Position numbers and translations under genes: made by a program
The notes under the pieces: model-generated
Database searches by the model: none
Told to the model about the DNA's origin: nothing
What the model saw: only the letters and a program-made list of their open reading frames with translations
Shown: positions 7,895 to 17,340 of the stretch, in pieces
Layout: every line of letters begins with the position of its first letter
How positions within the stretch are numbered: position 1 is the stretch's first letter
DNA from: Stappia indica
Lineage (GTDB): Bacteria > Pseudomonadota > Alphaproteobacteria > Rhizobiales > Stappiaceae
Length of the DNA stretch: 64,000 nucleotides
Reading direction: 5' to 3'
Assembly (NCBI RefSeq): GCF_001696535.1
Contig: NZ_MBQE01000004.1
Span: 186,001-250,000, forward strand

Positions 7895-7914
7895 GAGGGT
7901 CTCCGGTAACCCTC
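7895..7914 (-). terminator. short hairpin just after antiporter gene
   Basis: GAGGGT (7895-7900) pairs with ACCCTC (7909-7914) 15 nt beyond the antiporter stop. On the minus strand it is followed by CTGAAAAATC rather than a T-run, so terminator activity is doubtful. Confidence 0.3.
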
Positions 7915-7928
7915 ACGTGTCGGAGAAA

Positions 7929-10478
7929 TCAGTTGCTCTCCTGCGCGGCGTCTGCCGCATCACGGTCGCCGGAGCCGGGCTCGTCGTCTTCCACCGCAGT
8001 CGCGTTCATCTGGCGGCGCTGCGCGGCCATGGTCGCCATATGCTGCTTCAGCGTCGGATCCTTGTCGGTGAGACTGCGGAAGTCGGTGCGCGAGAGAACC
8101 AGCAGGTTGCAGTAGCCGAGCGCGCGCACATCGGCGGTGCGCGGCTGGCCGGTCAACAGCGCGATCTCGCCGAAGACGTCGCCGCGGCCGAGGCGCACGC
8201 GCACATGCTCGGTGATCACTTCGACCGCGCCGGAGGAGATGAAGTAGGCGGTGTCGCCCCGCTCGCCCTTGCGGATCAGCAACTCGCCCGGCACCGCGAA
8301 GAGCGGCCGCATCAGGCGCGAGATCGCCCGGATGCGGTCCTCGCTGAGATCGCGGAACAGCGGCAGCTGCGCGGTCAGCTCCTCCGTCCTCATGCCCATG
8401 TCGAGCTGCGGGCGCGAGTCGGCGGCTTCGCGGCTGTCGTTCACCCCTTGCGACAGATTGGAATACAGCTCGGTGCCGATGAGGTTCTGCGCGTAGAGCG
8501 AGCGGTAGGCGTCTTCCTCCAGCCGCAGGGCGGCCTTCTGCAGGAAGCGCTGGTCGAGGCTGTCCGCGTAGTCGGGATACTGCAGGCGCAGTGCTTCCAG
8601 CGCCGTCGTCGTCGCCTCGCGGCGGCCAAGCAGGATCTCGGTCAGGATCTCCACCACACGGCGCCCCAGCAGCGGCTCGATCTTCTCGTTGGTAAAGGCG
8701 ATCAGCTCGTCGAGCACGATCCGGTTCAGCAGCAGCATCTCGTAGCGGTCGCCGAGCAGACGGGCCAGCCAGCGGTCGTATTTCAGGTTCCGCTGCAGCC
8801 ATTGGGCGATCCGCATGGTGCGCGGAAAGGCGAGGGCCTGGCGGGCGGCGCGGTTATACTCGATGCGGCCGCCGGCGCGCGCGCGGTCGGCGATGCGGCC
8901 GATGCGGGCCAGCAGCTCTTCCGCCGTGTGGATGGAGGCTGTCCGCTCGCGCAGATGGCGCAGCACGATCTCGCGCTCGCGGTTGGAGATGGAGACGAGG
9001 CCGACGGTAATGCGGTCGCGGTCGAGGATCTCGTCCATCCCTCCGTCGAGACCCTGCGCTTCGATCAGGCGCTCCCGGTAGCGCCGGTCGGTCTCCTCCG
9101 CTGCCGCGGGGGCTATGTGATATTCGGAAACGGCGCGCGCCACGCCTTCGCGCACATTGGCAAGCGCCAGCGCCAGCACCTGCGCCCGCATCGCAGCGTC
9201 CAGCGGCGGCAGCTTGTCGAGGCCGAACACCTTGATCAGGGGTTTCAGCGTCGTGCCGTAGACGAGCAGGGTGAACAGCACGAAGCCGGTGGCGAGCACG
9301 GCGACGAAGCGCTTGATCTGCGGGTCGATGGCGAGGTTCTCGGTCACGCCGAGGGCCAGCGTCAGCGTGATCGCCCCGCGCATGCCGCCCCACAGCATCA
9401 CCGTCTTGAACGGCGTACTGACCGGCTGCGACAGCTGCAGCAGGCTCATCATCGGCAGCAGCCCGAACAGGACCACGGCGCGGGCGGCGAGGGCAGCCGC
9501 CACGACGATGGCCAGCAGCGCGATGTCGTACCAGCCGACGTCGACCAGCAGCTTGGGGATCAGGATCGAGGCCAGCATGAAGATCAGCGACGAGGCCCAG
9601 AAGGCGATCTGGTCCCAGACGTCGTTGAGATAGGTCCAGCCGTCCGGGGTGACGCGGGAAGGACCGGCCAGATTGATGACGATGCCCGCAACCACCACGG
9701 CGACGACGCCGGACACGCCGACGAAATTCTCCGCGATGATGTAGACGAGATAGGGCATCGCGACGCTGAGCGTCACCTGGGCGAGGCGGAAGTCGCGCAC
9801 CAGCGGCAGAAGCCGCACCAGGACCTGGCCGCCGACATAGCCGAGCGCCATGCCGCCGGAAAAGCTCCACAGGAACAACTCGACGCCGTCGGCGAGCGTC
9901 GGCGCCGCACCGCCGGTCAGCGCACCGAGCAGGATGACGAACAGGGCGATGGCAGCCGCGTCGTTGAGCAGGCTTTCGCCCTCAACCAGGCGGCCAAGGC
10001 GGGCGGGGGCGCCGATGTCGCGGAAGATGGCGACGACGGCGACGGGATCGGTGGTGGCGACGATGGCGCCGAGCAGCAGGCAGGCGAGCAGCGGCACCGT
10101 GGTGAAGGGGGCGAGCGCGAAGCCGATGAAGGCGGTCGCGACCACCACGGCGACCACGGCCATGACGAAGATCACGCCTGCATCGTCCGCCATCCGGCGC
10201 ACATCGAGCGTCAGCGTCGTCTGGAACAGCAGCACCGGCAGGAACAGGTGCAGAATGCCCTGCGAGTTCAGCGGTAGGTTCACGAAGACGGAGGCGATCT
10301 GATTGAACGCGTCGGTGCTGGGCGTGTAGAGCAGCCAGCCCGAGAGCACGCCGATCGCGGTGCCGACAAGCGCCAGCAACACGGACGGGGCCACCTTCAG
10401 CCGCCGCGCGAGCGGCTGGATGAGCGAGATGACGACGAGGAGGCCGGCGATGGCTGCGATGAAGAGGGGCGCTTGCAT
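7929..10478 (-). CDS. CPA1-type Na+/H+ antiporter with C-terminal cyclic-nucleotide-binding domain
   Basis: An 849-residue inner-membrane protein. About the first 400 residues form a CPA1/NhaP-type antiporter of roughly 12-13 helices, with the family core ATTDPVAVVAIFRDIG followed by EGESLLNDAAA, which contains the ion-binding acidic residues. A cytoplasmic helical region of about 300 residues follows. The last about 130 residues are a cNMP-binding beta-barrel (LFRDLSEDRIRAISR, GRGDVFGEIALLTGQPRTAD). The same order occurs in plant SOS1-like exchangers, so transport may be gated by a nucleotide or by the domain acting as a sensor. ATG 10478 has GAGG upstream; an in-frame start at 10499 has none. 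The EamA exporter gene lies upstream on the same strand. Confidence 0.9.
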   Translation of the reverse strand: MQAPLFIAAIAGLLVVISLIQPLARRLKVAPSVLLALVGTAIGVLSGWLLYTPSTDAFNQIASVFVNLPLNSQGILHLFLPVLLFQTTLTLDVRRMADDAGVIFVMAVVAVVVATAFIGFALAPFTTVPLLACLLLGAIVATTDPVAVVAIFRDIGAPARLGRLVEGESLLNDAAAIALFVILLGALTGGAAPTLADGVELFLWSFSGGMALGYVGGQVLVRLLPLVRDFRLAQVTLSVAMPYLVYIIAENFVGVSGVVAVVVAGIVINLAGPSRVTPDGWTYLNDVWDQIAFWASSLIFMLASILIPKLLVDVGWYDIALLAIVVAAALAARAVVLFGLLPMMSLLQLSQPVSTPFKTVMLWGGMRGAITLTLALGVTENLAIDPQIKRFVAVLATGFVLFTLLVYGTTLKPLIKVFGLDKLPPLDAAMRAQVLALALANVREGVARAVSEYHIAPAAAEETDRRYRERLIEAQGLDGGMDEILDRDRITVGLVSISNREREIVLRHLRERTASIHTAEELLARIGRIADRARAGGRIEYNRAARQALAFPRTMRIAQWLQRNLKYDRWLARLLGDRYEMLLLNRIVLDELIAFTNEKIEPLLGRRVVEILTEILLGRREATTTALEALRLQYPDYADSLDQRFLQKAALRLEEDAYRSLYAQNLIGTELYSNLSQGVNDSREAADSRPQLDMGMRTEELTAQLPLFRDLSEDRIRAISRLMRPLFAVPGELLIRKGERGDTAYFISSGAVEVITEHVRVRLGRGDVFGEIALLTGQPRTADVRALGYCNLLVLSRTDFRSLTDKDPTLKQHMATMAAQRRQMNATAVEDDEPGSGDRDAADAAQESN

Positions 10479-10563
10479 GTCCCCTCTATCTTGCCACATT
10501 TCGACAATGACGCGACCGTTTCGCGTCGTCCTCCGAAATTTTCGATGTTGATTGTGCGACCGG

Positions 10564-11493
10564 TCAGATGGCCGTGGCGGCTTTGCGCGACTTTCGCTCC
10601 GAAAGCGCGATGCCGACCAGGACCAGACACAGCGCTGCCGCGTGGTACATGTGGAACGGCTCGCCGAGCAGGCTGACGGCCAGCAGCGACGAGAAGATCG
10701 GCACCAGGTTGATGAACACGCCGGCGCGCCCCGGCCCGACCAGCTCCACGCCGCGCATGAAAAAGATCTGCGACAGGCAGGATGGGAAGACCGAGATATA
10801 GGCGATCACCAGCCAGCCCTTGGGCGTCGGCCATTGCAGCGCGCCCTGCGCCACTTCCATGGCGAAGAGCGGCACGGAGGTGATCGCCGCGATCACCGCG
10901 AGCACGGTGAAGAACACCATGCCGGAGACCGGCGGGCGCTTGCGCAGCAGTACCGCATAGAGCGAGTAGAGCAGGCAGGCGATGATCATCAGCGCATCGC
11001 CGATATTGACCTCAAGGCCTGCCAGTCGCGACAGGTCGCCCTGCGCGGCGATGAAGGCGACGCCGGCCATGGTGACCAGCACGCCGAGCGCCTGCAGCGG
11101 CCGTATCGGCGTGCGCAGGATCACCAGCGCGCCGAGCAGCACGAACATCGGCATGGAGCCCTGGATGATGCCGAGATTGACGGCGGTCGTGCTGTGGGCG
11201 GCGATGTAGAACAGCGCGTTGAAGGCCGTGAAGCCGAACATGCCCATGGCGATGAGGATCGGTAGGTGGCGTCGCAGCGTCGGCCATTCGGCCCGGACCT
11301 GTCGTCCGTAGAGCACCAGCAGCAGGCCCGAAACGGCGATCCAGCGCAGTAGCACGACGGCCATCGGCGAGACCTCGCCGATGGCGAGCCGGCCGGCGAT
11401 GGTGTTGCCGCCCCAGAACAGGGTGGTCAGCACCAGCAGCAGGATCGGCTGGTTGAAGAAACGCGTGAGCAGGGGCGAGCCGGATTGCGACAT
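10564..11493 (-). CDS. EamA/DMT-family metabolite exporter
   Basis: A 309-residue inner-membrane protein with ten predicted helices in two repeated EamA halves. The first half starts LLLVLTTLFWGGNTIAGR and the second half around GDALMIIACLLYSLYAVLLR. The family exports amino acids, purines or other small metabolites; the substrate cannot be read from sequence. It sits 85 nt upstream of the antiporter gene on the same strand and is divergent from malate synthase G across a 477-nt region. Confidence 0.88.
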   Translation of the reverse strand: MSQSGSPLLTRFFNQPILLLVLTTLFWGGNTIAGRLAIGEVSPMAVVLLRWIAVSGLLLVLYGRQVRAEWPTLRRHLPILIAMGMFGFTAFNALFYIAAHSTTAVNLGIIQGSMPMFVLLGALVILRTPIRPLQALGVLVTMAGVAFIAAQGDLSRLAGLEVNIGDALMIIACLLYSLYAVLLRKRPPVSGMVFFTVLAVIAAITSVPLFAMEVAQGALQWPTPKGWLVIAYISVFPSCLSQIFFMRGVELVGPGRAGVFINLVPIFSSLLAVSLLGEPFHMYHAAALCLVLVGIALSERKSRKAATAI

Positions 11494-11970
11494 GGGGCCA
11501 TGGGTCCGCGCCGGAGCAGGACGCGCGCCGGCCGTGTTGCCGGGGCATTCCGTCGTCCGGACTTGCTGGGGTGGCCCGCACCATGGACGTGTCTCGCCGG
11601 CGCGGGATCGAAGAAACAGCTCTATCGTATGACGAATTGCACCAGCCTATGCAAGCCACGCGGGCGGGACCGGGCATTGCACCAGACGCAGGGCTGACCT
11701 GCAGCGGCAATTGTTTCCCGTGAGGATCAAGTCTTTTCGATTTGTGCAAGATTGACCGGGAAAGGGTCCCTGCGGTTTGATGACGCTCGAACCGTTCCGT
11801 TCGGATTTCATCCGTCAGACCGCGCCTCATCAGCGCTTGCCCGGTGTCCCTGCATCGTCTTTTGTGAAGACGGTGCTGCCCGCGCAAGCCGGAGATGGCC
11901 GCGACGGACGCAACCGACAGAGCGCAGCAACAGTCATACCAGGAAACGTCGACAGGGAGTGCCGACCGCC
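11494..11970. other. divergent intergenic region upstream of glcB and the EamA gene
   Basis: This 477-nt region separates oppositely directed genes and must hold both promoters. It includes an A+T-rich stretch around 11715-11750. No convincing coding frame, strong hairpin or recognised operator was found. AGGGAG about 11 nt before ATG 11971 is the likely glcB ribosome binding site. Confidence 0.5.
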
Positions 11971-14145
11971 ATGGACCGTATCGAGATTGCCGGCCTGAAG
12001 ATCGCCCCGGAACTGCGGGATTTCGTCGAGCAGGAGGCCCTGCCGGGCACCGGCGTGACGGCGGACGCGTTCTGGAAGGGCCTGTCGGCCATCGTGCACG
12101 ACCTGGCGCCGGAGAATCGCGACCTGCTGGCGCGCCGCGACGCGCTGCAGGCCAAGATCGACGACTGGCACCGTGCTCATCCCGGCCCGGTCGACCTGAC
12201 GGCCTACAAGGCCTTCCTCAAGGAGATCGGCTATCTGGTCGACGAGGGCGCTGCCTTCTCCGTGACGACGCAGAATGTCGACCCGGAGATCGCCTCCATC
12301 GCCGGCCCGCAGCTGGTGGTGCCGATCACCAATGCCCGCTATGCGCTGAACGCCGCCAACGCCCGCTGGGGCTCGCTCTATGACGCGCTCTACGGCACCG
12401 ACGCCATGGGCTCCCTGCCGCAGGGCGGCGGCTACGATCCGGCGCGCGGCGCCGAGGTGGTGGCGCATGCCAAGGCGCTGCTCGACCAGCGCGTGCCGCT
12501 GTCGGGCTCCTGGGCGAGCGTTACCGGGCTTTCCGTCGAGGGCGGCAGGCTGAAGGTGACGGGCGAGGGCGGGGCGGCTCTCACCCTGTCCGACCCGGCG
12601 CAGTTCGTCGGCTATCGCGGCGAGGCGTCTGCGCCCGCGGCCGTGCTCTTCGTCAAGAACGGCATGCATATCGAGGTCGCCATCGACCCGAGCAACCCGA
12701 TCGGCAAGACCGACCCGGCCGGCATCTCCGACGTGGTGCTCGAGGCTGCCGTCTCCACCATCATGGACTGCGAGGATTCGGTCGCGGCCGTCGATGCGGA
12801 AGACAAGGTCGTCGCCTATCGCAACTGGCTGGGGCTGCTCAAGGGCGACCTGACCGCCTCGTTCTCCAAGGGCGGGCGCGAGATGGTGCGCCGCATGGAG
12901 GGCGACCGGACCTATGCGACGCCGGCGGGCGGCGAGACGGTCCTGCACGGCCGCTCCTTGATGCTGGTGCGCAATGTCGGTCACCTGATGACCACGCCGG
13001 CGGTCCTCGACCGCGACGGCAAGGAGGTGCCTGAAGGCATCCTCGACGGCATGATGACCGCGCTGATCGCCATGCACGACATCGGCACGGGCGGCCCGTC
13101 CGGCGGCGGACGGCGCATGAACTCGCGCGCCGGCTCGCTCTACATCGTCAAGCCGAAGATGCACGGCCCGGACGAGGTCGCCTTCGCCAACCGGCTGTTC
13201 GGCCGGATCGAGCAGGCGCTGGGCCTTGCCGCCGACACGCTGAAGATGGGCATCATGGACGAGGAGCGGCGCACGACCGTCAACCTCAAGGAGTGCATCC
13301 GCGCGGCGTCCTCGCGCGTCTGCTTCATCAACACCGGCTTCCTCGACCGCACCGGCGACGAGATGCACACCTCGATGGAAGCCGGCCCGATGATCCGCAA
13401 GGGCGACATGAAGCAGGCGGCGTGGATCCAGGCCTACGAGAACTGGAACGTCGACGTCGGCCTCGAATGCGGCCTGCCGGGCCATGCCCAGATCGGCAAG
13501 GGCATGTGGGCGATGCCGGACCTGATGAAGGCGATGCTGGAGCAGAAGATCGGCCACCCGAAGTCCGGCGCCAACACGGCCTGGGTGCCGTCGCCGACCG
13601 CCGCGACCCTGCACGCGCTGCACTACCACGTGGTCGATGTCGCGGCCCGCCAGCAGGAACTGAAGGCCCGCGGTCGCGCCAGCCTCGACGACATCCTGTC
13701 GATCCCGGTCGCCGAGCGGCCGAACTGGTCCGCGGAGGAAATCCAGGCCGAGCTCGACAACAACGCGCAGGGTATCCTCGGCTACGTGGTGCGCTGGGTC
13801 GATCAGGGCGTCGGCTGCTCCAAGGTGCCGGACATCAACAATGTCGGCCTGATGGAAGACCGGGCGACGCTGCGCATCTCGTCCCAGCATATCGCCAACT
13901 GGCTGCGCCACGGCGTTTGCAGCGAGGCGCAGGTGATGGAGACGATGAAGCGCATGGCCAAGGTGGTCGACGGCCAGAACGCCGGCGACCCGCTCTACAC
14001 GCCGATGGCCGCGGACTTCGACGGCTCGATCGCCTTCAAGGCCGCGTGCGACCTGGTGTTCAAGGGCCGCGAGCAGCCCTCCGGCTACACCGAGCCGGTG
14101 CTGCATGCCCGCCGCCTCGAGGCGAAGGCCGCCGCCCGCGGCTGA
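11971..14145 (+). CDS. glcB: malate synthase G
   Basis: The 724-residue product has the usual length of the G isoform. It condenses glyoxylate with acetyl-CoA to malate in the cytoplasm, letting cells grow on glycolate, glyoxylate or C2 compounds. Family landmarks are [19 protein letters not shown], the active-site [16 protein letters not shown] segment, and [19 protein letters not shown], which contains the catalytic acidic residues. The in-frame reading upstream of 11971 does not look coding. The gene is monocistronic, with a strong terminator 26 nt after the stop. No isocitrate lyase or glycolate oxidase gene is nearby. Confidence 0.97.
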   Translation: MDRIEIAGLKIAPELRDFVEQEALPGTGVTADAFWKGLSAIVHDLAPENRDLLARRDALQAKIDDWHRAHPGPVDLTAYKAFLKEIGYLVDEGAAFSVTTQNVDPEIASIAGPQLVVPITNARYALNAANARWGSLYDALYGTDAMGSLPQGGGYDPARGAEVVAHAKALLDQRVPLSGSWASVTGLSVEGGRLKVTGEGGAALTLSDPAQFVGYRGEASAPAAVLFVKNGMHIEVAIDPSNPIGKTDPAGISDVVLEAAVSTIMDCEDSVAAVDAEDKVVAYRNWLGLLKGDLTASFSKGGREMVRRMEGDRTYATPAGGETVLHGRSLMLVRNVGHLMTTPAVLDRDGKEVPEGILDGMMTALIAMHDIGTGGPSGGGRRMNSRAGSLYIVKPKMHGPDEVAFANRLFGRIEQALGLAADTLKMGIMDEERRTTVNLKECIRAASSRVCFINTGFLDRTGDEMHTSMEAGPMIRKGDMKQAAWIQAYENWNVDVGLECGLPGHAQIGKGMWAMPDLMKAMLEQKIGHPKSGANTAWVPSPTAATLHALHYHVVDVAARQQELKARGRASLDDILSIPVAERPNWSAEEIQAELDNNAQGILGYVVRWVDQGVGCSKVPDINNVGLMEDRATLRISSQHIANWLRHGVCSEAQVMETMKRMAKVVDGQNAGDPLYTPMAADFDGSIAFKAACDLVFKGREQPSGYTEPVLHARRLEAKAAARG

Positions 14146-14170
14146 CGTCGGCGCCATCGCCAAACGAACA

Positions 14171-14204
14171 AAGCCTCCCGGCCGACAGGTCGGGAGGCTT
14201 TTTC
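14171..14204 (+). terminator. intrinsic terminator of glcB
   Basis: AAGCCTCCCG (14171-14180) pairs with CGGGAGGCTT (14191-14200), followed by TTTTCTTT. The stem has ten perfect base pairs, and the T-run starts inside its 3' arm. Confidence 0.9.
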
Positions 14205-14234
14205 TTTCGAAGAGCCGGTCGCCGGAGAACGGAC

Positions 14235-14597
14235 CTAGCGCCGTGAGGGATGAAACGGTTGGGTGATGGTCTCTGCATCACTGCCCATGCGCCCGAGCCG
14301 ATAGAGAGCGTCCTTCAGTCGCTCCTGCTCCCGGTCGCTGTAGATGAACCGCCAGCCCGACTCGTTGTCGCGCCGCCAACGTTGCTCGGCGCGCAGTTCC
14401 AGCCCATGACCGTTGATCGAGATCCGCACGCTGAGCGCGAAGGCCGGCAGGTCCGAGCAACGTATTCGACAGCCGGTCAGGCTGAGATCCGTCATGCTGG
14501 CAGCCATCGGCCCGCGCATCGTCATGACGATGACCGGTACCTCGCCCGCTGCCCTGGGCGATCTCCGGCGTTCCTTCTGCACCATCCTCGATGGCAT
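14235..14597 (-). CDS. PilZ-domain protein
   Basis: A single-domain PilZ protein of about 120 residues. It shows both cyclic-di-GMP-binding signatures: an RxxxR element (RRSPR) near the N-terminus and DLSLTGC (DxSxxG) about 30 residues later, followed by beta-strands. Such proteins bind cyclic di-GMP and adjust motility, polysaccharide or envelope functions. The start is uncertain: ATG 14597 was chosen, ATG 14585 is also possible, and the frame stays open upstream to 14663. It is a single gene, convergent with glcB. Confidence 0.8.
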   Translation of the reverse strand: MPSRMVQKERRRSPRAAGEVPVIVMTMRGPMAASMTDLSLTGCRIRCSDLPAFALSVRISINGHGLELRAEQRWRRDNESGWRFIYSDREQERLKDALYRLGRMGSDAETITQPFHPSRR

Positions 14598-14934
14598 GTA
14601 GCGATTTCGCGATGACAGGGTCCCGTCCTCCCCTTGTCTCGAAATGTACGAAAGAGCGAACATTCCCGGCCGCTGCGTCCATCTGCCAGAATGTCCTCTC
14701 TTCTTGGCAGATATCTCGTCGGGAATATTCTCGATATCCGAGAGTTCGCGGGGGTCGTACTAAAATTTTATGAATTGAGAGACCGAAAGCCTTGTCGAAA
14801 TAACGTAAGATTGTCGGATGATCGTAAAAACTTACGTAGAGTCATAGAGCTGTTGCGGGCGGACGCGTGGCTCCGGCAGACGGGCTCAAGGTGCCGCCGA
14901 ACGGGGGGCGGCGCAAAGCGCGGCACGCGCCGCG
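14598..14934. other. A+T-rich intergenic region
   Basis: About 340 nt between the histidine kinase gene (ending at 14935) and the PilZ gene start. The middle (about 14690-14850) is markedly A+T-rich and should contain the PilZ promoter. No gene, strong hairpin or recognised operator was found. Confidence 0.45.
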
Positions 14935-16416
14935 TCAGCGCCTGCCGGGGCGATCGTCCATCGGCAGTGCGATTCGCGCCTCCAGGCCGCCCTGCGGGTG
15001 ATTGGCGAGCATCAAGGTGCCGCCATGCGCGTGGACGATGGAGCGGGCAATGGAGAGGCCGAGGCCGATGCCGCCGGTTTCCTCCGACCGCGATTCTTCC
15101 AGCCGCACGAAGGGCTCGAACACGTCCTTCAGCCGATCCTCGGGAATGCCCGGGCCGTGATCGCGCACGGTGATGACCGCCTGTCCCCCTTCCGTTGCCA
15201 GCGCCAGTTCCGCATCGCCGCCGTAGCGAACGGCATTGTCGATGAGGTTGCGCAGCGCCCGTTTCAGGCTGAACGGGCGGCACGAGACGACGCAGCGCGT
15301 CTGCGGCGGGTCGAAGGCGACGGGGCGGCCGATATCGCGGTAATCCTCGGCGATGGCGTCGATGAAATCGCCGAGGTCCGTTGGCGCGCCGACCTCTCGC
15401 GAGGCCTCGTCGCGGGCAAAGGCCAGCGCCGCCTCGACCATGCGCTGCATCTCGTCCAGCGTCTCGATCATCTTCTCCCGGTTCTCGTCGTCGTCGATGA
15501 ACTCGGCGCGGATCCTCAGCGAGGTGATCGGCGTGCGCAGGTCGTGACTGATGGCGCCGAGCATGCGCGTGCGGTCGCGCACGAAGCGGGTCAGGCGGTC
15601 CTGCATCACGTTGAAGGCCTGGATCGTGCCGCGCACCTCGGCGGGGCCGCTCTCGGGCAGCGGCTCCACATCCTCGCCGCGGCCCAGCCGGCCGGCGGCT
15701 GCGGCCAGCTCGCGCAAGGGGCGGGTGAGGCGGCTTACCGTCACGCCGATGACCAGCACGATGGCGCCGGCCATCAGCGCCACGGTGACGAAAACCGGCA
15801 GCAGCGTGTTGCGCGGCACGCGGAAACGGCTGGCGCCGTTGAGCCAGCGCCCGTCCGAGAGCTGTATTGAGAGCGTCAGCGACACGGGTGCTGCACGCCA
15901 GTTGCCGTGGTGGAAGGGCGCGGGGCGCTCGGGTGCCTGCTTGCCCGCCTGCCGCTCCGCCGGCTGGTCTTCCGCCTCGTCCTCGCCCTCGCTGTCGCCG
16001 ACATCGATCCGCCGCCGGGACGGCGGGGCGTGGGAGACTTCGCGGCGGGACACGTCGACCCGGATGGTCTTGCCGGCATCGAGTTCCTCGCCGAGCATGG
16101 CGGCGATCCGCTTGTCGGTCTTGCCGCGTCCGGCGTCAGTGAGGGCAGGGGCGTCGTCGATCCAGTACCAGAGGAAGCGGCTGGAGATGGCCCGGAGCAT
16201 GTCCGGATGCTGGCTCTCGGGCGCGGCCTCGACCAGGCGCACCAGCGAGACGGTGCGCGAGACGATGGTATTGCGGGCAAGCTCGACCAAGGCCACCCGC
16301 CGTTCTCCGGCGAAGAGCCAAAGGGTGATGACCTGCGCCAGCACCACCGCGATCAGCAGCAGCGCGACGAGCTGGCCGGCAAGCGAGCGGGGCCACAGGC
16401 GGAAGCGGGACATCAT
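14935..16416 (-). CDS. EnvZ-type sensor histidine kinase
   Basis: A 493-residue inner-membrane kinase. The N-terminal helix (AGQLVALLLIAVVLAQVITL) and a second near residue 195 (VFVTVALMAGAIVLVIGV) flank a periplasmic domain of about 150 residues. That domain has a strikingly acidic, Asp/Glu-rich segment (DVGDSEGEDEAEDQPAE). HAMP, the phosphoacceptor helix (AISHDLRTPITSLR) and the ATPase boxes NLIDNAVRYG, DHGPGIP and GIGLGLSIA follow. The start overlaps the regulator stop as ATGA, so the pair is translationally coupled. The acidic sensor region would suit detection of cations, which fits the neighbouring EF-hand protein, but the signal is not known. Confidence 0.92.
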   Translation of the reverse strand: MMSRFRLWPRSLAGQLVALLLIAVVLAQVITLWLFAGERRVALVELARNTIVSRTVSLVRLVEAAPESQHPDMLRAISSRFLWYWIDDAPALTDAGRGKTDKRIAAMLGEELDAGKTIRVDVSRREVSHAPPSRRRIDVGDSEGEDEAEDQPAERQAGKQAPERPAPFHHGNWRAAPVSLTLSIQLSDGRWLNGASRFRVPRNTLLPVFVTVALMAGAIVLVIGVTVSRLTRPLRELAAAAGRLGRGEDVEPLPESGPAEVRGTIQAFNVMQDRLTRFVRDRTRMLGAISHDLRTPITSLRIRAEFIDDDENREKMIETLDEMQRMVEAALAFARDEASREVGAPTDLGDFIDAIAEDYRDIGRPVAFDPPQTRCVVSCRPFSLKRALRNLIDNAVRYGGDAELALATEGGQAVITVRDHGPGIPEDRLKDVFEPFVRLEESRSEETGGIGLGLSIARSIVHAHGGTLMLANHPQGGLEARIALPMDDRPGRR

Positions 16417-17141
16417 GCGAGCACGTCCTCGACCTCGGCGGTGAAGGTGTAGCCGCCGCCCCAGACGGTTTTGATCAGCTCCGGGTTCTTCGGATCCGGC
16501 TCGATCTTGCGGCGCAGGCGGCTGACCTGGTTGTCGATGGAGCGGTCGAAGGCGGCGGGGCTGCGGCCGGACGTGATGTCGAGCAGCTGATCGCGCGACA
16601 GCACCATGCGCGGGCGCTTCAGGAAGGCGATCAGGAGCTGGAACTCGCCGGTCGACAGCGGCACGGCGACGCCGTCTTCCCCCGTCAGGAGACGCTTGGG
16701 CACGTCGAGCTGCCAGCCGGCGAAGGCGAGCGTCTCGGCCTCGATAGGGTCGCGCTGCCTGGGCACCTGGGAAGAACGGCGCAACACGGCGCGGATGCGG
16801 GCCAGCAGCTCGCGCGGATTGAACGGTTTGGTGACATAGTCGTCGGCGCCGATCTCCAGCCCGACGATCCGGTCGGTGTCCTCGGCCATCGCCGTGAGCA
16901 GGATCACCGGCATCGTACCGCTCTCGACCAGCGACCGGCAGAGCGACAGTCCGTCTTCGCCGGGCATCATGATGTCGAGCACGACAAGGTCGACGGCCGC
17001 AGCCTTCAGGAACTTGCGCGCCTGGGCGGCATTTTCCGCCACCGAGGCGCGCAGCCCGTTCTTGCGGAGATAGCGCGCCAGCGACTCGCGGATATCGCGG
17101 TGGTCGTCGACGACGAGAATGTGTGGCCCGCTTTCGCTCAT
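16413..17141 (-). CDS. OmpR-family response regulator
   Basis: A 242-residue regulator. The receiver domain has the acidic pair VDDH, phosphoacceptor Asp in VVLDIMMPGEDG, and the conserved Thr and Lys in ILLTAM and DDYVTKPFNPRELL. The C-terminal winged helix ends with the RRKIEPDPKNPELIKTVWG-type pattern of the OmpR/PhoB group. It is the partner of the overlapping histidine kinase. ATG 17141 is assumed (GAGG 10 nt upstream); a TTG at 17159 with GAGGG 5 nt upstream is a credible alternative. It is transcribed away from the EF-hand gene across about 200 nt, which may be a shared regulatory region. Confidence 0.93.
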   Translation of the reverse strand: MSESGPHILVVDDHRDIRESLARYLRKNGLRASVAENAAQARKFLKAAAVDLVVLDIMMPGEDGLSLCRSLVESGTMPVILLTAMAEDTDRIVGLEIGADDYVTKPFNPRELLARIRAVLRRSSQVPRQRDPIEAETLAFAGWQLDVPKRLLTGEDGVAVPLSTGEFQLLIAFLKRPRMVLSRDQLLDITSGRSPAAFDRSIDNQVSRLRRKIEPDPKNPELIKTVWGGGYTFTAEVEDVLA

Positions 17142-17340
17142 GGTCGCTTCGCCTCGCAATGTCTCCCTCGCATTCTAGATATCGCCGCACGCGCGGGCAG
17201 GGAAACCGCAATTGTATCCAGATGTAACGGGTGGGCGGCCCGTCACAGCTTGCGACACAAAGGCGGTGTTGCGGGCACATTTCAGCGACAACCGACCGCT
17301 AGACCGGTGTCATCGCAGTGACCGACAAGGAGATGACGCG

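Noticed and set aside
7917-10277. Long plus-strand open frame opposite the antiporter gene
   Set aside because: It is antisense to a gene with clear domains on the minus strand, is rich in Gln, His, Arg and Gly, and matches no fold; such frames are common in G+C-rich DNA.
11830-14163. Long minus-strand open frame opposite malate synthase G
   Set aside because: The plus strand encodes full-length GlcB; the antisense product is compositionally biased and unrecognisable.
16417-17280. Upstream open extension of the histidine kinase frame across the response regulator gene
   Set aside because: The overlapping regulator gene in another frame has all receiver and winged-helix motifs; the kinase starts at the ATGA overlap.
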